Positions 42,241 through 51,113 of a DNA stretch of 64,000 nucleotides are shown here, in pieces. The DNA is taken from contig NZ_PVNG01000026.1 in NCBI RefSeq assembly GCF_003001935.1, forward strand, positions 62,001-126,000, read 5' to 3'. Under the pieces are notes generated by a model, which had not been told where the DNA came from, did not search any database, and saw nothing but the letters and a program-made list of their open reading frames with translations. The position numbers and the translations under genes are program-made. The stretch comes from Nonomuraea fuscirosea (GTDB taxonomy: Bacteria; Actinomycetota; Actinomycetes; Streptosporangiales; Streptosporangiaceae). Position 1 is the stretch's first letter. Every line of letters begins with the position of its first letter.

Positions 42241-43134
42241 CTAGCCTAGAACACGTACCCCTGAGGCCACGCGGCCGATGTCGCCCCACTGCTTTCGCTG
42301 CGCATCCGGCACTGTGACGAACGCAAGTCCCGGCTTGCTCATTCCCCCGTCCATGACCACGACGGCGGCGCGCGAGCTGTGCTTCCCGTACGTGACGCGG
42401 TAGAGGAGCATCCAGCCGCGCTTGACCGGCTGCGAGGCCAGCCAGGTGATCTTCGAGCCGTGGGGGTGGTGGTTGAGCGTCCAGCGGGCGGCCAGCAGGG
42501 CGGTGTCGCGCGGGGACTTCTGCTCCAGGATCGGCAGCGGGCAGGTGACCAACATGCCGCGCACGTCCGCGCCGCGCTTCCTGGGCAGCACCTGCTTGGT
42601 GGTGAACGGCGCCGCCCCGTGCGCCTTCCACGGGCCGGACAGCCGCGGCACCGCGAGCCCGGTCCGCGCGTCCTTGACGAAGCGCTTGCCCGGGGAGCGC
42701 AGGGGGATGCGCTTGACGCCGCGGGTGAGCTTGGGGACGCGGGGGTCGGCGTTCAGGGCCTCCATGGCCGTGTAGCCGGGCGCCAGCGACGCGCCGGGGG
42801 ACGGCGTCGGCTGCTGCCGCGCGGGAGCGGCGCTGGGAGACGGCCCCGCCGACGGTTCCGCGATCGGTTCCGCCGAAGGCTCGGAAGACGGTCTCGCGGA
42901 CGGTTCCTGCGACGGTGCGGAGCCGGACGAGGGCGGTGCGGCCGGCGGCGCGGTGACCGGCCCCGCCGCGACCTCGTCCGGCTCCGACGGGAGCACCATG
43001 ACCAGCGCAGCGACTACCGCCGCTACGGCGGTGGCCATGGCCAGCCCCCGGTACACGTCCCGCATCCGCAGATCGCCGATGCGGGAGCGTTTGGGCGGAG
43101 AGGCAGGGATCCCATGCCTTGCGGCCGTTGTCAC
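42241..43134 (-). CDS. Membrane-anchored protein with Pro/Ser-rich stalk, unknown
   Basis: The protein of about 297 residues has a short cytoplasmic start, one transmembrane helix (LAMATAVAAVVAALVMVLP), a disordered region with repeated PSEPSAEP, and an extracytoplasmic C-terminal domain (GYTAMEALNADPRVPKLTRGVKRI...CPLPILEQKSPRDTALLAARWTLN...VVVMDGG). I do not recognise the domain. It starts at GTG 43134 (AAGGG 7 bases upstream) or ATG 43188. It sits just upstream of ftsH, 36 bases from its start, and could be co-transcribed with it. Confidence 0.65.
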   Translation of the reverse strand: MTTAARHGIPASPPKRSRIGDLRMRDVYRGLAMATAVAAVVAALVMVLPSEPDEVAAGPVTAPPAAPPSSGSAPSQEPSARPSSEPSAEPIAEPSAGPSPSAAPARQQPTPSPGASLAPGYTAMEALNADPRVPKLTRGVKRIPLRSPGKRFVKDARTGLAVPRLSGPWKAHGAAPFTTKQVLPRKRGADVRGMLVTCPLPILEQKSPRDTALLAARWTLNHHPHGSKITWLASQPVKRGWMLLYRVTYGKHSSRAAVVVMDGGMSKPGLAFVTVPDAQRKQWGDIGRVASGVRVLG

Positions 43135-43232
43135 TCCGGAACCCTTGATCTCATCTTCCCCATGGAGCACGACGGGAGCGTACGACATATCCCGCCATCG
43201 CGTCCGGGAAGCGACCGAAGTGCAATCATGGC

Positions 43233-44249
43233 GTGGTGGAACAGGTGGAGTTGCGATTCGACCATGCTTCGCAAGTGGCGCAAACGCACACGAATCTCTC
43301 AGCGATCCGCCAGAGTTCCACCGGACTCTGGGTCGCCGGCGACGAGACGGCCACCTTCGAACACCTCACGTGGACCGGCGACCACTACGGCGCCCAGCGC
43401 ACGTTCCGCCTGGCCGACTACGTCAGCCTGCCCGCCGGTCCCGAGGACGAGGCCGACATCGAGGGCCTGGCCAGGGCGGACGGCCATCTGTGGCTGGCCG
43501 GATCGCACAGCCTCAAGCGCAGGCGGGTCAAGTCGAAGGACCCGGCCAAGGCCGCCGACCGGCTCGCCACCGTGATCCGCGAGGAGAACCGCTTCATCCT
43601 CGTCCGCCTGCCGCTGGACGAGAGCACCGGGACGCCCCTGCCCGGCGCGATCCTCTCCGGTCGGGACAACCTCGCCGAGGCGCTCCGGGACGATCGGCAC
43701 CTCGCGCCGTTCCTGGCGCTGCCGGGCAAGGACAACGGCCTCGACGTCGAGGGCATCGCCGTCATGGGAGACCGCGTCTACCTCGGGCTGCGGGGTCCGG
43801 TGCTGCGGGGCTGGGCGGTGGTGCTGGAGCTGCGGGTCGAGGACGCGGCCAGGGGACGGCTGCGGCTGCGCGAGGTGTACCGCAAGCACTTCCTGGACCT
43901 GGGCGGGCTGGGCGTGCGGGACATGTGCCCGGACGGGGAGTCGCTGCTGCTGCTCGCCGGGCCCACCATGAACCTCGACGGGCCGGTACGCGTCGTACGG
44001 TGGCGGCCGGACGACGCACAGGACGACCAGCGGAAGGACGGGCGGCGGGGCGGCGAACGGACGGGCGTGGTGCCGGAGGGCGAGCTGGAGACCGTCGCCG
44101 ACCTCCCCTACGGCGCCGGCTGCGACCACCCCGAGGGGCTGGTGCGGCTGGCGGACGGGCGGCTCATGGTCGTGTACGACAGCCCGTCGCCCGCGCGGAT
44201 CACCCCGGCGGGCGGCGTGCTGGCCGACGTCTTCACCCTGCGCCCGTAG
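43233..44249 (+). CDS. DUF3616 protein
   Basis: The 338-residue protein appears to be a DUF3616 family member, probably a beta-propeller-like fold: NLSAIRQSSTGLWVAGDETATFEHL, EADIEGLARADGHLWLAGSHSLKRRRVK, KDNGLDVEGIAVMGDRVYLGLRGPVLRGWAVVLEL and HPEGLVRLADGRLMVVYDSPSPAR. These recurrent phrases (DxEGLA...LWLxGSHS) are the family signature, but its biochemical role is unknown. GTG at 43233 starts the frame. It is divergent from the membrane-anchored gene. Confidence 0.8.
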   Translation: MVEQVELRFDHASQVAQTHTNLSAIRQSSTGLWVAGDETATFEHLTWTGDHYGAQRTFRLADYVSLPAGPEDEADIEGLARADGHLWLAGSHSLKRRRVKSKDPAKAADRLATVIREENRFILVRLPLDESTGTPLPGAILSGRDNLAEALRDDRHLAPFLALPGKDNGLDVEGIAVMGDRVYLGLRGPVLRGWAVVLELRVEDAARGRLRLREVYRKHFLDLGGLGVRDMCPDGESLLLLAGPTMNLDGPVRVVRWRPDDAQDDQRKDGRRGGERTGVVPEGELETVADLPYGAGCDHPEGLVRLADGRLMVVYDSPSPARITPAGGVLADVFTLRP

Positions 44250-44325
44250 CGCCGGGATCGCGTCGCTCAGGACGCTTCCGTACGGCCCCGTTCAGGACCG
44301 ATTGAGACGGGCCGGCAGGCCGCGC

Positions 44326-45087
44326 TCAGGCGCCGCCGCTGGAGACGCGGCCGTAGAGCCAGGGCGCGTCCGCGACGAACGTGCACGAGCCCGGATCGAT
44401 CTCCGTGAACCCGGCGTCGCGCACCACCGGCAGCCCCGCCGCGACCAGGGAGTCGAAGTCCTCCTGCGTGCCGGCCGTGCGCACGGACACCGCCAGCCCG
44501 CGCTCGCGCCACGCGGCCCGCTCGCCCGCGTCGCTGGCCCACCAGGCGAGCTGGGCGGCGTGCCCGGCCTGGGCCATGGCCTTGCCCGCGGACATCTCCA
44601 GCGCCGGGTTGGCCCACAGGATCGGCGGCTCGGCGGGCCCGGGCGCGGCGGTGTCGGTCAGCTCGGTGCCGGAGACCTGCAGCCTGGCCAGGTCGCGCGG
44701 CCAGTCGTCGAGCGGCACGGGCGGGTGCACGCGCACCTCGGCCGTACGGTGCTCGATGGTGCGGCCGGGCAGCGCGAGCGCCCTGCGCCACTCGGCGCCC
44801 CTGGCCCGGCGCACGACCTTGCGGATCTTGCCGGTGGACTGCCAGGCGTGCAGCTCGCCGGTCCACTCCCCCGGGTCGTCGAGGAGGCTCAGCACGGCCA
44901 TGGCGGCGGCCTCCAGCGCGTCGGTGCGCTCCGGCGGGCCCTGGCGCGGCCCGACGCGCGGTCCCGTCGCGAGGCCGGTGTCCGGTCCCGGGGTCGGGCC
45001 GGCGTGCGGGTCGGTGCCGGGTGACGTGTGGCGTGCGGCGCGCTCGATCCTGACGACGAGGGGCAGCACGTAGAGCTCGGCGTTCAT
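44326..45087 (-). CDS. Peptidyl-tRNA hydrolase, PTH2-type (actinobacterial)
   Basis: The 253-residue protein has a C-terminal PTH2-like core: SAGKAMAQAGHAAQLAWWAS matches the KxAAQxxHA active-site helix, and SVRTAGTQEDFDSLVAAGLPVVRDAGFTEIDPGSCTFVADAP matches the later strands. The first ~110 residues are an actinobacterial extension with a Pro-rich stretch. It would release stalled peptides from tRNA, alongside the ordinary Pth. Its start ATG at 45087 overlaps the stop of the upstream MFS gene (ATGA), so the two are translationally coupled, which is an odd pairing. Confidence 0.75.
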   Translation of the reverse strand: MNAELYVLPLVVRIERAARHTSPGTDPHAGPTPGPDTGLATGPRVGPRQGPPERTDALEAAAMAVLSLLDDPGEWTGELHAWQSTGKIRKVVRRARGAEWRRALALPGRTIEHRTAEVRVHPPVPLDDWPRDLARLQVSGTELTDTAAPGPAEPPILWANPALEMSAGKAMAQAGHAAQLAWWASDAGERAAWRERGLAVSVRTAGTQEDFDSLVAAGLPVVRDAGFTEIDPGSCTFVADAPWLYGRVSSGGA

Positions 45088-46346
45088 CGTCTCCTAGCAT
45101 GCCCGATGGCCAGGGACATGCCGGCGGCGAGGAGGCAGAGGGCGCCGGAGACGTACCAGGCGAGGTCGTACGCGCCCAGGTGGTCGCGGGTGAGCCCGGC
45201 GCCGACGGCGGCGAAGGCGGCCCCGACCTGGTGCGAGCCGAACACCCAGCCGAACACCACGGCCCCGTCGGCCCCGTAGATCCGCCGGCACAGCGCCACG
45301 GTGGGCGGCACGGTGGCCACCCAGTCCAGGCCGTAGAAGATGATGAAGATCAGCATGCTGGGCTCGGCGGTGGCCGCGAACAGGCCGGGCAGCACCATCA
45401 GCGACAGGCCGCGCAGCCCGTAGTAGACGCCGAGGAGCACCTTCGGGTCGATCCTGTCGCTCAGCCAGCCGGACGCGACCGTGCCCGCGATGTCGAAGAT
45501 GCCGATCACGGCCAGCAGCCCCGCGGCGACCGGCTCGGCCATGCCGTGGTCGTGGGCGGCGGGGATGAAGTGGGTGCCGACGAGGCCGTTCGTACTGGCT
45601 CCGCAGATCGCGAAGCCGCCGGCAAGCAGCCAGAACGGGCGCGTCCGCGCGGCGGAGACGAGCACGGAGACGGCCCGCACCGCCGCGTTGACCTTCGCGG
45701 GCGGCTCGGTGCGCACCGCGTCGGGATCGGCGCCGAGCGCCGTCGTGCCGACGTCCTCGGGCCGGTCGCGCAGCAGCCACCACACGAACGGCACCACGGC
45801 CAGCGCGGCGGCGGCCACGGTGAGCGAGGCGAAGCGCCAGCCTGGACCCTGCGCGAGCTGGGCCAGCACGGGCAGGAAGACGAGCTGCCCGGTGGCGCCG
45901 GCCGCGGTGAGCACGCCGGTGACGAGGCCGCGGTGCCGGACGAACCAGCGGTCCACCACCGTCGCGGCGAACACCAGCGCCATCGACCCCGTGCCGAGCC
46001 CCACCAGCACGCCCCAGAAGAGCAGCAGCTGCCAGCTCGCGGTCATCAGCACCGTCAGCCCGCTGCCCGCGGCGATCAGCAGCAGGGCCACGGCGACCAC
46101 GCGGCGCATGCCGAAGCGGTCCATGAGCGCGGCGGCGAAGGGGGCGGTCAGGCCGTAGAGCACCAGGTTGATCGAGACGGCGAGGGAGATCGTCCCCGTC
46201 GTCCAGCCGAACTCCTCCTGCAGCGGCGTGATCAGCACGCCCGGCGTGGCGCGGAATCCGGCGGAGCCCAGGATGGCCACGAAGGCGACGGCGGCCACGT
46301 ACCAGGCTCGGTGGAGACGGCGCGTGGGGGTGGTGCTCAGGGTCAT
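45084..46346 (-). CDS. MFS transporter (OFA/MCT-like)
   Basis: The 420-residue protein has twelve predicted helices with features of the oxalate/formate antiporter or monocarboxylate group: GVLITPLQEEFGWTTGTISLAVSI (the region after helix 1 with P..EEFGW), LMDRFGMRRVVAVALLL and GTGSMALVFAATVVDRWFVRHRGLVTGVLTAAGATG. These transporters move small organic anions. The gene starts 71 bases from a divergent GlxA-type regulator, which probably controls it, and ends in an ATGA overlap with the PTH2 gene. Confidence 0.88.
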   Translation of the reverse strand: MTLSTTPTRRLHRAWYVAAVAFVAILGSAGFRATPGVLITPLQEEFGWTTGTISLAVSINLVLYGLTAPFAAALMDRFGMRRVVAVALLLIAAGSGLTVLMTASWQLLLFWGVLVGLGTGSMALVFAATVVDRWFVRHRGLVTGVLTAAGATGQLVFLPVLAQLAQGPGWRFASLTVAAAALAVVPFVWWLLRDRPEDVGTTALGADPDAVRTEPPAKVNAAVRAVSVLVSAARTRPFWLLAGGFAICGASTNGLVGTHFIPAAHDHGMAEPVAAGLLAVIGIFDIAGTVASGWLSDRIDPKVLLGVYYGLRGLSLMVLPGLFAATAEPSMLIFIIFYGLDWVATVPPTVALCRRIYGADGAVVFGWVFGSHQVGAAFAAVGAGLTRDHLGAYDLAWYVSGALCLLAAGMSLAIGHARRR

Positions 46347-46374
46347 CCGTCAATCCTGAGATATCCCCCTATGG

Positions 46375-46417
46375 GGCCACGAGTGGCCGGAAAGCCAATA
46401 TGTGCAACAATCCGGCC
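46375..46417. promoter_or_regulatory. Nested dyads between the MFS and GlxA-type genes
   Basis: GGCCAC-GA-GTGGCC (46375-46388) overlaps a longer dyad GGCCGGA (46385-46391) with TCCGGCC (46411-46417), which ends one base before the regulator ATG at 46418. Either could bind the regulator and control both genes. Confidence 0.5.
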
Positions 46418-47368
46418 ATGGTGCATCGCGTCGCGGTCGTCGTGCTCAACCATTTCGCCCCGCTCGACCTCGGCGTGCCCGGCCAGGTGTTCTGGGCGGC
46501 GGAGACGGCGTCGGGCGAGAAGCTGTACGAGGTGGTGACGTGCTCGGAGGGCCGCGTGCCGGTCCGGTGCGGCGCGGGCTACAGTGTGCTGCCCGACCAC
46601 GACCTCGACGTCCTCGACAGCGCGGACACGGTACTGGTGCCCGGCATCCACGCCGGCCGGGCGCTGCGCGACGGCACGATCTCGGACACGCTGCGGCGGG
46701 CGTTGCAAGGGCGGCCGCGGACGATGTCGATCTGCACGGGCTCGTACGTGCTGGCGGCGGCGGGCCTGCTCGACGGCCGCCCGGCCACCACGCACTGGCG
46801 CGAGGCGGCTCGCTTCGCCCGCCTGTTCCCCCAGGTCAAGCTGGATCCCGACGTACTGTTCGTGGACGACGGCGACGTGCTGACCTCGGCGGGCGTCGCC
46901 TCCGGCATGGACCTGTGCCTGCACGTGATCAGGCGCGACCACGGCAGCGAGGTGGCCAACAGGACGGCGCGGCGCTGCGTGATGCCGCCGTGGCGGGAGG
47001 GCGGCCAGGCCCAGTACATCGACCGGCCGCTCCCGTACGGCGACGGCGGCGGCACGGCGGCCACCCGCGACTGGATGCTCGCTCACCTCGACGCCCCGCT
47101 CGATCTCAACGCGCTGGCCGGGCACGCCAGGATGAGCGTGCGCACATTCACCAGGCGCTTTCGCGAGGAGACCGGCATGAGCCCGGCCAGGTGGCTGAAC
47201 GGGCAGCGGGTGCAGCACGCCAGACGGCTGCTGGAGACGACGGACCTCGGTGTGGAGGAGGTGTCCAGGCGGGCGGGATTCCGCTCGGCGGTCTCGCTGC
47301 GCCAGCACCTGCACGCGGCCGTCGGGGTGGCGCCGCTCGCCTACCGCCATACCTTCCGGCGCACCTGA
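46418..47368 (+). CDS. GlxA family AraC-type regulator with DJ-1/PfpI domain
   Basis: The 316-residue protein has an N-terminal DJ-1/PfpI-like domain (VAVVVLNHFAPLDLGVPGQVF...SICTGSYVLAAAGLLDGRPATTHW with the elbow Cys) and a C-terminal AraC helix-turn-helix pair (LNALAGHARMSVRTFTRRFREETGMSPARWLNGQRVQHARRLLE and EEVSRRAGFRSAVSLRQHL). Such regulators sense nitrogenous or carbon metabolites, often activating a neighbouring transporter. ATG at 46418 is used because the dyad ends just before it. It is divergent from the MFS transporter gene. Confidence 0.9.
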   Translation: MVHRVAVVVLNHFAPLDLGVPGQVFWAAETASGEKLYEVVTCSEGRVPVRCGAGYSVLPDHDLDVLDSADTVLVPGIHAGRALRDGTISDTLRRALQGRPRTMSICTGSYVLAAAGLLDGRPATTHWREAARFARLFPQVKLDPDVLFVDDGDVLTSAGVASGMDLCLHVIRRDHGSEVANRTARRCVMPPWREGGQAQYIDRPLPYGDGGGTAATRDWMLAHLDAPLDLNALAGHARMSVRTFTRRFREETGMSPARWLNGQRVQHARRLLETTDLGVEEVSRRAGFRSAVSLRQHLHAAVGVAPLAYRHTFRRT

Positions 47369-47452
47369 TCGGCCGCTCACCGCATGACCCCGCGGCGCCC
47401 TCCGGCGCGGCTCGTAGACTGCGCGAAGGCAGAGCCACCGGGAGGGCGGCAG

Positions 47453-48274
47453 ATGACCGAGGCGGACCGCGCACCAGACGGGATCGACCCCACCGTGCCC
47501 AGCGTCGCCCGCATGTACGACTACTACCTCGGCGGCCGGGACAACTTCGCGGCCGACCGCAGCGCCGCCGAGCAGATGATCGAGCTCGGCCGCAGGATGG
47601 GCAACGACACCCGGCGGATCGCCCTGGCCAACCGCGCCTTCCTCGGCCGCGCGGTGCGTTCGATCGCGGAGACGGGCGTGCGCCAGTTCATCGACATCGG
47701 CGCCGGGCTGCCCACCCAGGACAACGTGCACCAGGTGGCCGCGCGGCACCTCCCCGGATCCCGCGTCGTCTACGTGGACAACGACACGATCGTGCTCGCC
47801 CACGCCCGCGCGCTGCTGGCCAGGCAGCCGGACGTCATCGCGCTGGAGGGCGACCTGAGGGACCCCGACGCGATCTTCGACGATCCGCTCGTCACGGGGC
47901 ATCTCGACCTGTCCGAGCCGTACGCGGTCCTCATGGTGGCGGTGCTGCACTTCGTCACCGACGACGCCGAGGCGGCCAGGATCGTCGCCCGCGTGCGCAA
48001 GCGGCTGCCGCCGGGCTCCTACCTGGTGCTCTCCCATCTCTACGCGGGTGACGTGACCGAGGAGGAGGTGCGGGCGGGCCAGCAGGTGTACGCCGCCACC
48101 GACTCGGGCGGCCTGGCCAGGCGCGGTTACGACACGATCGCGTCCTACTTCGGAGAGCTGGAGCTGGTCGGGCCCGGCGTCGTGCCGGTGGCCGACTGGA
48201 CGCCGGACGGCCCGCCCGGCAAGGCGTACAACCTGGTCAGATCGGGCATCCTCGCCGGAGTCGCCCGCGCCTGA
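47453..48274 (+). CDS. SAM-dependent methyltransferase, DUF574 family
   Basis: The 273-residue protein shows the actinobacterial DUF574 (S-adenosyl methyltransferase) signature DPTVPSVARMYDYYLGGRDNFAADR near its start, followed by RQFIDIGAGLPTQDNVHQVA (SAM motif I), VVYVDNDTIVLAHARALLA and PYAVLMVAVLHFV. These proteins are abundant in Streptomyces-like genomes; some are crystallised with SAM but substrates are unknown. ATG at 47453 follows GGAGGGCGGCAG. It stands alone between two other modules. Confidence 0.88.
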   Translation: MTEADRAPDGIDPTVPSVARMYDYYLGGRDNFAADRSAAEQMIELGRRMGNDTRRIALANRAFLGRAVRSIAETGVRQFIDIGAGLPTQDNVHQVAARHLPGSRVVYVDNDTIVLAHARALLARQPDVIALEGDLRDPDAIFDDPLVTGHLDLSEPYAVLMVAVLHFVTDDAEAARIVARVRKRLPPGSYLVLSHLYAGDVTEEEVRAGQQVYAATDSGGLARRGYDTIASYFGELELVGPGVVPVADWTPDGPPGKAYNLVRSGILAGVARA

Positions 48275-48328
48275 CCACTCCTCGCCTGAGTCGCCCGCGT
48301 CTGACCGTTCCTCGCCCGGGTGGCCCGC

Positions 48329-49813
48329 TCACGCCGGTTCGAGCGCCTCGCCGAACCAGGTGCGCAGGGCCTCCTCCAACGTCTCGTCCGGCCGGCCCGC
48401 CCAGGCCACATAACCGTCGGGCCGCACCAGCACCGCCTCGGCCGCGCCGGCCGGCGCGGAATCCAACTCGTCGCCCCGCACAGGGTCCGGGACGACGTCG
48501 ACGCGCCCGTGGCGGACGCGCAGGCCGCCGGTCGCGTCGAGCAGCACCGGCCGCGCCCGCTCGGCGACGCCGGCGGGCAGGTCGGCCAGGAACCGGCCCA
48601 CCAGCGGATGCGACGGCGCCGGCATCGGATAGACCAGGTCGGCGCCGGCCATCAGGGCGGCGAGCCGGCGGCGGGCGGGCTCGTCCTCCAGCAGCTCGCC
48701 GAACACCTCCCGCAGCGCCGTGATCTCCGGCCCGGGCGCGGTCAGCGCGAGCTGGGCCTGGGAGTGCGTGGCGACCCGCAGCGCGGCCGGCCGGCGTTCG
48801 GCGTCGTAGGTGTCCAGCAGACCGTCGGGCGCCCACCCGCGTACGGCGGCGGCCAGCTTCCAGCCCAGGTTGGCGGCGTCCTGGAGACCCAGGTTGAGGC
48901 CCGGCGCGCCCATGGCCGAGTGCACGTGGGCGGCGTCGCCGGCCACGAACACCCGGCCGGCCCGGTAGCGGTCGGCCACCCGGGTCTCGCGGCCGTTCAG
49001 CCGGCGCAGCAGATGCGGCCCCGGCCTCCGAGGCGGCGCCAGCGGCAGGTCCGCGCCGATCACGCGGGCGAGGCTCTCGCGCAGCTCCGCGACCGTCATC
49101 GGGGTCTCGTCGCCGGGCGCGCCGGTGTCGCGCTCCATCGAGGCGATCGTCAGCACACCGTCCCCGGCCGGCATCATCACGTACGCGCCGCGCTCGGTCC
49201 TGTGCCAGGCGTACAGGACGAACGTGCCCGCGCCCGGGACCTCCAGCTCCACCCCCTCGGCGCTGATCGTCGCGCCCGGGACGGTGACGTGCCCGGTGCG
49301 GCTGACGACGTCGTTCGCGCTCACGCCGGGGAAGCCGATGCCGGCGAGCTTCCTGACCATGCTGTGCGCGCCGTCGCAGCCCACCAGGTAGCGGGTGCGC
49401 AGCTCGTAGGGCCCGTCCGGCCCGGTCAGCGCCACGGTCACGCCGTCGCCGTCCTGGCCGAAGCCGGTCAGCTCGTGGCCGCGCCTGACCTCGGCCCCCA
49501 GCTCCAGCGCCCGCCGTTCGAGCAGCTCCTCCAGGGCGGGCTGCTTGATGCCCATCGCGTGCAGCGGGTTGTCGTCGAGCCCGGTCAGGTCGAGCGGCAT
49601 CGCGCCGAAGACGAACCTCGGCACGGGCGACTCGTGATCGGTCAGGCCGCGGCCGCGCAGCAGCCGGACGACCTGGCCGACGATGCCGTTGGCCTTGGGC
49701 CGGTCGCTGCGGGCCGGCAGGCGTTCGATCACCAGGGGCCGCACTCCGGCCAGGCTCAGCTCGCAGGCCAGCATCAGGCCGTTGGGGCCTGCGCCGGCGA
49801 TCACGACGTCCAT
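48329..49813 (-). CDS. Class A flavin monooxygenase (aromatic/polyketide hydroxylase type)
   Basis: The 494-residue protein has FAD-binding GAGPNG (7-12), CDGAHSMVRK (DG motif) and VFVAGDAAHVHSAMGAPGLNLGLQDAANLGWKL (GD motif), and a C-terminal thioredoxin-like domain starting near residue 395. This layout is shared by polyketide hydroxylases such as RdmE and PgaE and by rifampicin monooxygenase Rox. It could act on a plant phenolic, its own secondary metabolite, or a drug. ATG 49813 is used; a longer frame is only the tetR shadow. It overlaps the 3' end of tetR by 13 bases, so it is under the regulator's promoter. Confidence 0.88.
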   Translation of the reverse strand: MDVVIAGAGPNGLMLACELSLAGVRPLVIERLPARSDRPKANGIVGQVVRLLRGRGLTDHESPVPRFVFGAMPLDLTGLDDNPLHAMGIKQPALEELLERRALELGAEVRRGHELTGFGQDGDGVTVALTGPDGPYELRTRYLVGCDGAHSMVRKLAGIGFPGVSANDVVSRTGHVTVPGATISAEGVELEVPGAGTFVLYAWHRTERGAYVMMPAGDGVLTIASMERDTGAPGDETPMTVAELRESLARVIGADLPLAPPRRPGPHLLRRLNGRETRVADRYRAGRVFVAGDAAHVHSAMGAPGLNLGLQDAANLGWKLAAAVRGWAPDGLLDTYDAERRPAALRVATHSQAQLALTAPGPEITALREVFGELLEDEPARRRLAALMAGADLVYPMPAPSHPLVGRFLADLPAGVAERARPVLLDATGGLRVRHGRVDVVPDPVRGDELDSAPAGAAEAVLVRPDGYVAWAGRPDETLEEALRTWFGEALEPA

Positions 49814-50436
49814 GAATCGTCTCCTTCTCGGGTGGGGTCGGCCAGCCCTGAGGCCAGGGCGCGCAGGCAGTCGCGCAGCAGCGGGACGAGCGGCACCGGC
49901 GGGTCCGAGCGCAGCCAGTGGGCCACGCCGGCCTGCACGGCGGCGGCCGCGGTGACGGCGACCAGCGACGGATAAGGATCGCGGCCGGGATCGATGCCGG
50001 TGCGCTCGCCGACGGCCGCGGCCAGCTCGCCGCTGACCGCGAACGCCACCCGCACCGACTCCGCGCGCAGCGCCGGCTCGTCGTTGAGCATGCGGATGGC
50101 GGCCAGCAGCTCGGGCGACGGGGGCGTGTCCGTGGTGCCCGCGTGCTCGGCCCACGGCCGCACCATGGCCTCCGTCAGCGCGTCCCACAGCGGCTCGTCC
50201 GGCGGTCGGGCGCGCAGCGCGGCCACGGAGGCGCGGACGCGGTCGGTGTGGCGGGCGGTGATGGCCTCGTACTTGCTGGCGAAGTAGTTGTTGTACGTCC
50301 TGGGCGAGACCCCGGCCGCGGCCGCGATGTCCTCGACCCGCACGTTCTCCAGCCCTCGCTCCAGGGCCAGCCGGAGCGCGGCCGTCATCAGCGCGTCACG
50401 GGTGGCCCGTTTCTTGCGCTCCCTCAGTCCGGTCAC
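49801..50436 (-). CDS. TetR family transcriptional regulator
   Basis: The 211-residue protein has a TetR domain (KKRATRDALMTAALRLALERGLENVRVEDIAAAAGVSPRTYNNYFASKYEAI) and a ligand domain of the MftR-like C-terminal type. GTG at 50436 is the start. Its 3' end overlaps the flavin monooxygenase gene by 13 bases, so the two form one unit. The dyad AAATTGCG-N5-CGCAATTT 18 bases upstream is the likely autoregulatory operator. By family it represses this unit and responds to the monooxygenase substrate. Confidence 0.9.
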   Translation of the reverse strand: MTGLRERKKRATRDALMTAALRLALERGLENVRVEDIAAAAGVSPRTYNNYFASKYEAITARHTDRVRASVAALRARPPDEPLWDALTEAMVRPWAEHAGTTDTPPSPELLAAIRMLNDEPALRAESVRVAFAVSGELAAAVGERTGIDPGRDPYPSLVAVTAAAAVQAGVAHWLRSDPPVPLVPLLRDCLRALASGLADPTREGDDSWTS

Positions 50437-50454
50437 GGCGCGAGCCTACCGCTG

Positions 50455-50475
50455 AAATTGCGTGTCCCGCAATTT
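50455..50475. promoter_or_regulatory. TetR operator AAATTGCG-N5-CGCAATTT
   Basis: Perfect 8-bp arms with a 5-base spacer between the tetR and CGNR genes. A third half-site CGCAATATTTT (50485-50495) follows. The position lets the repressor control both the tetR-monooxygenase unit and possibly the CGNR gene. Confidence 0.75.
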
Positions 50476-50534
50476 TTCTGACCACGCAATATTTTCTCAC
50501 GGCAGGAGGTCCGGGCAGGCGTTAGGTTGAAGGG

Positions 50535-51107
50535 GTGTCCCATCTCAGCCTGGACTTCGTCAGCACGGTCAGGGCCGACCGTTCCGGCCTGGTCGACCTC
50601 CTGTCGGACGCGGCCGGCCTGACGGCCTGGGCCCGCGAGCACGCGGCCGAGCTGGGCCTGGAGTCCGGCTTCACCGCCTCGGACGAGCTGCGGAACCAGG
50701 TCGTACGCCTGCGTCAGGCCGTCCGCGCCCTGTTCGCCAGGGCCGTGACCCCGGAGCCGCCGAGCCGGGCCGACGCGCCGGAGCTGCCCGGGTTCGAGGA
50801 GTCGCTGACCCTGGTCAACGCCACCGCCCTGGCGGCCCCCACGGCCGCGCAACTGTCCTGGAACGGAGCGCCTTCCCTCGTCGTCGCCTCCGCCCCGGGC
50901 ACGGACGAGCCGGCCCGCCTGCGCGGACGGCTGGCCACGGCGGCCGTGGAGTTCCTCGCCGGCCCGGACCGAGCCCTGCTGCGCACCTGCCGCGCGCCGC
51001 GTTGCGTGCTGTATTTCGTCAAGGAGCATCCGCGCCAGGAGTGGTGCTCGACGGCCTGCGGCAACCGCGCCCGCGCGGCCCGGCACTACCGGGAGCACAG
51101 AAGCTGA
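50535..51107 (+). CDS. CGNR zinc-finger/ABATE-domain protein
   Basis: The 190-residue protein has an N-terminal ABATE-like domain (LDFVSTVRADR...LTAWAREHAAEL...RLRQAVRALFARA) and a C-terminal CGNR zinc finger (CRAPRCVLYFVKEHPRQEW followed by CSTACGNRARAARHY) with Cys-x4-Cys and Cys-x3-Cys pairs. CGNR proteins are putative stress-linked transcription regulators, mainly in actinobacteria. GTG at 50535 has GAAGGGG upstream. It precedes a VOC gene by 85 bases, within which a complex dyad array lies. Confidence 0.88.
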   Translation: MSHLSLDFVSTVRADRSGLVDLLSDAAGLTAWAREHAAELGLESGFTASDELRNQVVRLRQAVRALFARAVTPEPPSRADAPELPGFEESLTLVNATALAAPTAAQLSWNGAPSLVVASAPGTDEPARLRGRLATAAVEFLAGPDRALLRTCRAPRCVLYFVKEHPRQEWCSTACGNRARAARHYREHRS

Positions 51108-51113
51108 CCCCTT

